Assembly (NCBI RefSeq): GCF_014647075.1
Contig: NZ_BMOM01000007.1
Coordinates: 1-64,000 of the forward strand
Reading direction: 5' to 3'
Source: Deinococcus aerophilus
Lineage (GTDB): Bacteria > Deinococcota > Deinococci > Deinococcales > Deinococcaceae
DNA length: 64,000 nucleotides
Shown: in pieces, positions 58,859 to 64,000 of the stretch
Numbering within the stretch: the stretch's first letter is position 1
How the letters are laid out: every line of letters begins with the position of its first letter
Notes under the pieces: generated by a model
What the model was told of the DNA's origin: nothing
Databases searched by the model: none
What the model saw: the letters and a program-made list of their open reading frames with translations, nothing else
Program-made: the position numbers and the translations under genes

Positions 58859-59080
58859 AGCGTTGATCCGCAGGAGTAGCGCGCCAGCGGCCACGAGCGA
58901 GCCTGAGACGGTGGGAGTCAGGCGGCAAAAGCAGCGTGTGAAAGGCGGCGGGGAGCTGTTGCGTTAAAGAGGGCCAGTGAAAGCGGCACAGCCGCACGCT
59001 GGAACTGGGGTGGAACCGCGCGGAGGAACCTTCGCGTCCCCAGACGGGCCAAGCAGCTGCCGTCTGGGGCGTTTTCTTTT
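58859..59080 (+). ncRNA. glycine T-box leader
   Basis: A tRNA-sensing riboswitch. The T-box core AACTGGGGTGGAACCGCG (59003-59020) is close to consensus and would pair with the NCCA end of uncharged tRNA. A terminator stem follows (59038-59080). The upstream stem I region contains GGC triplets (near 58920-58925), suitable as a glycine specifier, but I could not fix the specifier loop by eye. Uncharged tRNA-Gly should favour the antiterminator and glyS expression. Confidence 0.88.
59038..59080 (+). terminator. T-box-controlled intrinsic terminator
   Basis: A 10-bp perfect stem (59038-59047 with 59060-59069), then TTTTCTTTT. It ends 35 bp before the glyS start. Confidence 0.9.
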
Positions 59081-59115
59081 GCATCAGATGGTCAGGGCCC
59101 GGAAGGAGGACACCT

Positions 59116-60630
59116 ATGCCCGCATCATCAATGGAAGAGCTGGTCAGCCTGTGCAAACGCCGGGGCTTTATTTTTCAGGGGTCCGAGATCTACGGCGGCC
59201 TGCAGGGCTTTTACGACTACGGCCCCCTGGGCGTGGAGCTGAAGAACAACATCAAGGCCGCGTGGTGGAGAAGCAACGTCTACGAACGTGACGACATGGA
59301 GGGCCTGGACTCCAGCATCATCATGCACCGCCTGGTTCTGCGCCACAGCGGCCACGAGGCGACGTTCTCGGACCCGATGGTGGACAACAAGAAGAACAAC
59401 AAGCGCTACCGCCTGGACCATCTGGTCAAGGACCAGAAAGCGGACGTGGTGGCGCGGGTCGCCGCCGAGATGGGCGCAGACCCGGCCAACTTTCCGGCGG
59501 TGGTGGCGGCGCTGAACGCCAGCCCGGCGCGCGCCTCGGAAGCGCTGAAGGCAGCGGGCGTGCGCGACCCCTTCTCCGGCGAGGTCGGGGACTGGACCGA
59601 GCCCAAGCCGTTCAACATGATGTTCAAGACGACCATCGGCCCGGTGGCCGACGAGGACAGCTACGGCTACCTGCGCCCGGAAACCGCCCAGGGCATCTTC
59701 ACCAACTTCAAGAACGTGGTGGACAGCACCTCGCGCCGCCTGCCCTTCGGCATCGCGCAGATTGGCAAGGCCTTTCGCAACGAGATCACGCCGCGCAACT
59801 TCATCTTCCGGGTGCGTGAGCTCGAGCAGATGGAAATCGAGTTCTTCTGTACGCCCGGCACCGACGAGGACTGGCACCAGCACTGGCTGGACAAACGCCT
59901 GGCGTGGTGGGAGGCGCAGGGCGTGCCCCGCGAGAAGATCGAGATTCTGGACGTGCCGGCAGAGGACCTTGCGCACTATTCCAAGCGCACCTACGACCTG
60001 ATGTACGACTACCCCACGCTGGGCCATGAGGAAATCGAGGGCATCGCCAACCGCAGCGACTATGACCTCGGCTCCCACACCAAGGCGCAGGCCGAGCTGG
60101 GTCTGGTCGCCAGCGTCACCGAGAACAACGACAGCATTGCCAAGCTGACCATTCCCCACCCCGAGACGAACAAGCCGGTGGTGCCCTTCGTGATCGAGCC
60201 CTCGGCGGGCGTGGACCGTGCGCTGCTCGCCGTGCTGAGCGAGGCCTTTACCCGCGAGACGCTGGAAAACGGAAGCGAGCGCATCGTGCTCAAGCTGCGT
60301 CCCCACCTCGCGCCCATCAAGGTGGCGGTCATTCCGCTGGCGCGCAACCGCGAGGAGATCACGGCGGTCGCCCGGGCCATCAAGGCCGAGCTGCAGGGCC
60401 TGGGCCTGGGCCGCGTGCTGTACGAGGACAGCGGCAACATCGGCAAGGCGTACCGCCGCCACGACGAGGTCGGCACGCCGTACTGCGTGACCGTGGACTT
60501 CGACACCGTGGGCAAGGGCGAGGACCCCAGCCTGACCGACACCGTGACCATCCGTGACCGCGACACGCTGGCCCAGGAGCGCGTAAAGATCAGCGAACTG
60601 AGCGGCTGGATCCGGGAAAAGCTGCGGTAA
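59116..60630 (+). CDS. glyS: glycyl-tRNA synthetase (dimeric class IIa type)
   Basis: Charges tRNA-Gly. 504 residues, the single-chain alpha2 type (archaeal/eukaryotic-like, also in Deinococcus-Thermus), not the alpha2beta2 GlyQS. Motif 1 near [19 protein letters not shown]; motif 2 [20 protein letters not shown] (FRNE); motif 3 [20 protein letters not shown] (GVDR). The C-terminal anticodon domain ([33 protein letters not shown]) is complete. AGGAGG lies upstream of the ATG. Expression is governed by the T-box leader. Confidence 0.98.
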   Translation: MPASSMEELVSLCKRRGFIFQGSEIYGGLQGFYDYGPLGVELKNNIKAAWWRSNVYERDDMEGLDSSIIMHRLVLRHSGHEATFSDPMVDNKKNNKRYRLDHLVKDQKADVVARVAAEMGADPANFPAVVAALNASPARASEALKAAGVRDPFSGEVGDWTEPKPFNMMFKTTIGPVADEDSYGYLRPETAQGIFTNFKNVVDSTSRRLPFGIAQIGKAFRNEITPRNFIFRVRELEQMEIEFFCTPGTDEDWHQHWLDKRLAWWEAQGVPREKIEILDVPAEDLAHYSKRTYDLMYDYPTLGHEEIEGIANRSDYDLGSHTKAQAELGLVASVTENNDSIAKLTIPHPETNKPVVPFVIEPSAGVDRALLAVLSEAFTRETLENGSERIVLKLRPHLAPIKVAVIPLARNREEITAVARAIKAELQGLGLGRVLYEDSGNIGKAYRRHDEVGTPYCVTVDFDTVGKGEDPSLTDTVTIRDRDTLAQERVKISELSGWIREKLR

Positions 60631-60639
60631 CTTCAGCTC

Positions 60640-60698
60640 CAGACGGCAAGGCAGAGGACGGCTCCCCAGGATTCAGGTGGGGAGCCGTCTTCCGTCTG
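60640..60698. terminator. nested bidirectional hairpin after glyS
   Basis: A 12-bp perfect inner stem (60657-60668 with 60678-60689) and a 7-bp outer pairing (60640-60646 with 60692-60698). It separates convergent glyS and the ClC gene. Confidence 0.7.
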
Positions 60699-60716
60699 CA
60701 TGCCCTGATCAGGGCG

Positions 60717-62354
60717 TCATGCTCCGGGCAGCCGCAACAGTCCTTCCAGCGCGGCGTAGGCGTCGGGGCGGGCCAGAAACACCAGTTCGTCATCGGGGGT
60801 GAGCAGCAGTTCCGGGCGCGGCAACCTCACCGTGCCGTCCCGCACGATGCCGACAATCTCCACTCCAGGCGGCAGGCTGAGCAGCTTGAGGCGGGCGCCA
60901 CGCCAGCCCGGGGGCACCCCCCGGCGGTACAGTTCGCGTCCTCCCGTCTCGGCGTCAGAAGCCGCGGCTGCCTGCGCGGGCAGGGCGTCATAGGGCACCG
61001 CCGGAGCGTCGGGCGCACGGCGCGGAATGAAGCGCACGGTGTCGGGCAGCAGGGCCGCGCCCCCCAGATGCACTCCGCTCTGGCCACGGGACGCCACCTG
61101 AGAGGGCAGCAGGCCGGCCGTTCCGCTCAGGGCGTGGGCCAGACCGCTCGCCACCAGCGCCGTGGGCAGCAGCGCTTCGCCGCCCCAGGCCACGGCGAGC
61201 AGCGCGGCCGCCAGCGGTACGTTCAGGGTAACGGTCAGAAAGGCCACCACGCCGATCATGGTGGACAGCGCCGTATCTGCGCCCAGAACGCTGCCCAGCC
61301 CGGCCCCCAGCAGACCGCCGACCCCCACCGAGGGCAGCACGCCGCCGCCGAAGGCCAGCCGGGCCCCCAGCGCAAGCAGCAGCCAGCGCCAGATGCCCTG
61401 CATCCCACCCTCGGTGCCCACGAAGCCCGAGGCGCTGAGCTGTACCCAGCCGCTGCCGTCGCCCAGCACCGCGGGCGTGGCGAACACGGCCAGCACCGCG
61501 GTCAACAGACCAAACACCCCTCCTAGCACCGGGCGCGGCCAGCCGGTGGTCCACGCGTCCGGGATGGCCTTGCCGACCATCAGGGACAGCAGCCCCACCA
61601 GGGTCACCACCACCGCCACAAGCAGCAACGGCAACAGTTGTGGCGCGGCCGGCGTGCCCACCTCTGGAAAGCTCAGCAGGGGCGTAAAGCCGTAGGCAAG
61701 TCCATACACGGCCGTGCCGGCAACGGCGGCGAGAACACAGGGCATCACCACCTCGAACTCAAACTCGAAGCGGCGGTACAGCACCTCGGCCACCAGCACG
61801 GCGGCGGCCAGCGGCGCGTGCAGCACTGTACCCAGCGCCGCCGCCGCGCCCGCCAGCGTCAGGGTGCGGACCTCCACCGCGTCCAGCCGGGTCACCCGGC
61901 CCAGCAGCCGCGCCCCCAGCTGTCCCACGCTGGTGAAGGCCGAGTCGCGGCCCACCAGCAGGCCGGAGGTATAGGCCAGCCCGGTACCTAGCAGGGTGCG
62001 CAGTTGCGTTACCACCGGCGGCCATTGCCCGCGGGTGTGGTAGCCGCGCACCAGCTGGGTCATCGCGTCGCCCTGTGCGGCGGGCACCAGCAGGGTGTAG
62101 GCCACCCCGACCACCGGCAGGGTCAGCAGGCCCCACGGCAGCGCCTCGCCAAAGGCCATCATCAGGCCGCCCTCGCCGGGCGTGCCGGGCGGCGAGTAAC
62201 CGGTCAGCACCGATCCCCAGCGCAGCAGGGCGTCCAGGCTCATGCGCAGCAGGATGCTCAGGCCACCCACCAGCGCGCCCAGCAGCACGCTGAGCACCAC
62301 CACCCGACCTGTTTCCAGACGGGTCAGCACGGCGCGGGGCAATGGAGAACGCAT
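60717..62354 (-). CDS. ClC-type chloride channel/transporter with TrkA-C domain
   Basis: 545 residues: about ten to twelve membrane helices of the ClC family (1-440), then a C-terminal TrkA-C/RCK_C regulatory domain (~475-545: LKLLSLPPGVEIVGIVRDG, PELLLTPDDELVFLARPD). The ClC selectivity motif GREGP appears as GRDSA (SGLLVGRDSAFTSVGQLGAR), and a normal GSGIP segment is not visible, so anion specificity or coupling may differ. The start ATG 62354 follows a -10 box; the ATG at 62363 overlaps the box. Confidence 0.85.
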   Translation of the reverse strand: MRSPLPRAVLTRLETGRVVVLSVLLGALVGGLSILLRMSLDALLRWGSVLTGYSPPGTPGEGGLMMAFGEALPWGLLTLPVVGVAYTLLVPAAQGDAMTQLVRGYHTRGQWPPVVTQLRTLLGTGLAYTSGLLVGRDSAFTSVGQLGARLLGRVTRLDAVEVRTLTLAGAAAALGTVLHAPLAAAVLVAEVLYRRFEFEFEVVMPCVLAAVAGTAVYGLAYGFTPLLSFPEVGTPAAPQLLPLLLVAVVVTLVGLLSLMVGKAIPDAWTTGWPRPVLGGVFGLLTAVLAVFATPAVLGDGSGWVQLSASGFVGTEGGMQGIWRWLLLALGARLAFGGGVLPSVGVGGLLGAGLGSVLGADTALSTMIGVVAFLTVTLNVPLAAALLAVAWGGEALLPTALVASGLAHALSGTAGLLPSQVASRGQSGVHLGGAALLPDTVRFIPRRAPDAPAVPYDALPAQAAAASDAETGGRELYRRGVPPGWRGARLKLLSLPPGVEIVGIVRDGTVRLPRPELLLTPDDELVFLARPDAYAALEGLLRLPGA

Positions 62355-62361
62355 GCCGGCC

Positions 62362-62367
62362 ATGCTA
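62362..62367 (-). promoter_or_regulatory. -10 box of the ClC gene
   Basis: TAGCAT on the minus strand, 7 nt before ATG 62354; it overlaps another in-frame ATG. Confidence 0.6.
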
Positions 62368-62449
62368 GAGCAAAGCGCCGGGCCCCCGTCGCTGCCTGCC
62401 GCGCAGACCCGGCGGGGACTCGGCACCTGTAGGACCCAGTCGTGTCAGA

Positions 62450-62464
62450 TTAAGCCCTTCTTAA
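62450..62464. promoter_or_regulatory. inverted repeat upstream of sodA (TTAAG-N5-CTTAA)
   Basis: A small palindrome in the divergent ClC/sodA region that could bind a regulator. No partner known. Confidence 0.25.
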
Positions 62465-62499
62465 GTCAGGAGTGGTCTGCCGCGCGCGACACAGGCCGT

Positions 62500-62505
62500 T
62501 AAGAT
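62500..62505 (+). promoter_or_regulatory. possible -10 box of sodA
   Basis: TAAGAT, about 70 nt before ATG 62576. No good -35 seen. Confidence 0.3.
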
Positions 62506-62575
62506 GAGGACCGTTGGCCGGGAGGCGCGTGCACCGTGCCCGCATCTGTTCCGGCCGGAAAGGAGCAACACTGTT

Positions 62576-63199
<624 letters not shown>

Positions 63200-63222
63200 G
63201 CGGAATCCGGACCTGTTCACAG

Positions 63223-63257
63223 CTGCCCCCGACCACACTCGGTCGGGGGCAGTTTTC
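63223..63257 (+). terminator. terminator of sodA
   Basis: A 12-bp perfect stem (63223-63234 with 63241-63252), 6-nt loop, then TTTTC. Confidence 0.85.
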
Positions 63258-63303
63258 TGGCTTCTTCACAGCGGCCTGCGGGGAGGGCCGCCCGACTTTT
63301 TAA

Positions 63304-64000
<697 letters not shown>

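Overview
The window is high-GC chromosomal DNA with dense, alternating gene clusters, and it fits a Deinococcus species. The signs are a YtxJ-type bacilliredoxin (bacillithiol chemistry), futalosine-pathway MqnC, an OpcA-containing oxidative pentose phosphate operon, Mn-type SodA, a T-box in front of an archaeal/eukaryotic-type glycyl-tRNA synthetase, an OstA-like secreted protein, and many genes starting 5-9 nt downstream of a TANNNT -10 box with no room for a leader. I cannot name the species. I saw no tRNA, rRNA, insertion sequence, prophage or CRISPR array.

Layout. 0.2-4.2 kb: a branched-chain amino acid-type binding protein, then a minus operon (TPR-like membrane protein, small beta protein, rsmI, pfkA). 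4.4-9.2 kb: rlmH, a GNAT acetyltransferase, mraY, an RlmI-like methyltransferase and a bacilliredoxin fused to a colicin-immunity-like domain. 9.4-12.3 kb: an unusual three-gene set (DUF4388-like protein, winged-helix/GPMA-type protein, and a HAMP membrane protein with an N-terminal domain resembling the L7/L12 C-terminus). 12.4-20.2 kb: PA2169-type protein, DUF2071, TPR and PH-domain proteins, Rel, a 34-residue microprotein, a nucleoside hydrolase and a diguanylate cyclase. 20.3-23.2 kb: acyl-CoA carboxylase beta subunit and acyl-CoA dehydrogenase. 23.4-31.0 kb: CCA-adding enzyme, GH13 enzyme, a class A PBP with a small membrane partner, and a VWA/membrane protein pair.

31.0-40.4 kb: proB, a DOMON-like protein and EamA on the minus strand, a seven-repeat secreted protein, an AMIN amidase, an OstA-like protein, an Rrf2 regulator, DUF1028, BKACE and pyrF. 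40.4-51.8 kb: a cysteine desulfurase-like enzyme, recG, a second nucleoside hydrolase, a JAMM protease, ftsK, a three-FAS1 secreted protein and a phosphoesterase. 51.9-56.6 kb: gnd-zwf-opcA-pgl, which oxidises glucose 6-phosphate to ribulose 5-phosphate and makes NADPH. 56.7-64 kb: mqnC, two small proteins, T-box/glyS, a ClC-type transporter, sodA and the 3' part of serA.

The recurring regulatory theme is the leaderless start. It corrects several gene starts (cca, clcA, rel, the GGDEF protein). In three places it exposes a mini-ORF whose stop codon overlaps the main start (mraY, a nucleoside hydrolase, gnd). Convergent genes are separated by long, near-perfect GC-rich hairpins, most with little or no T-tract.
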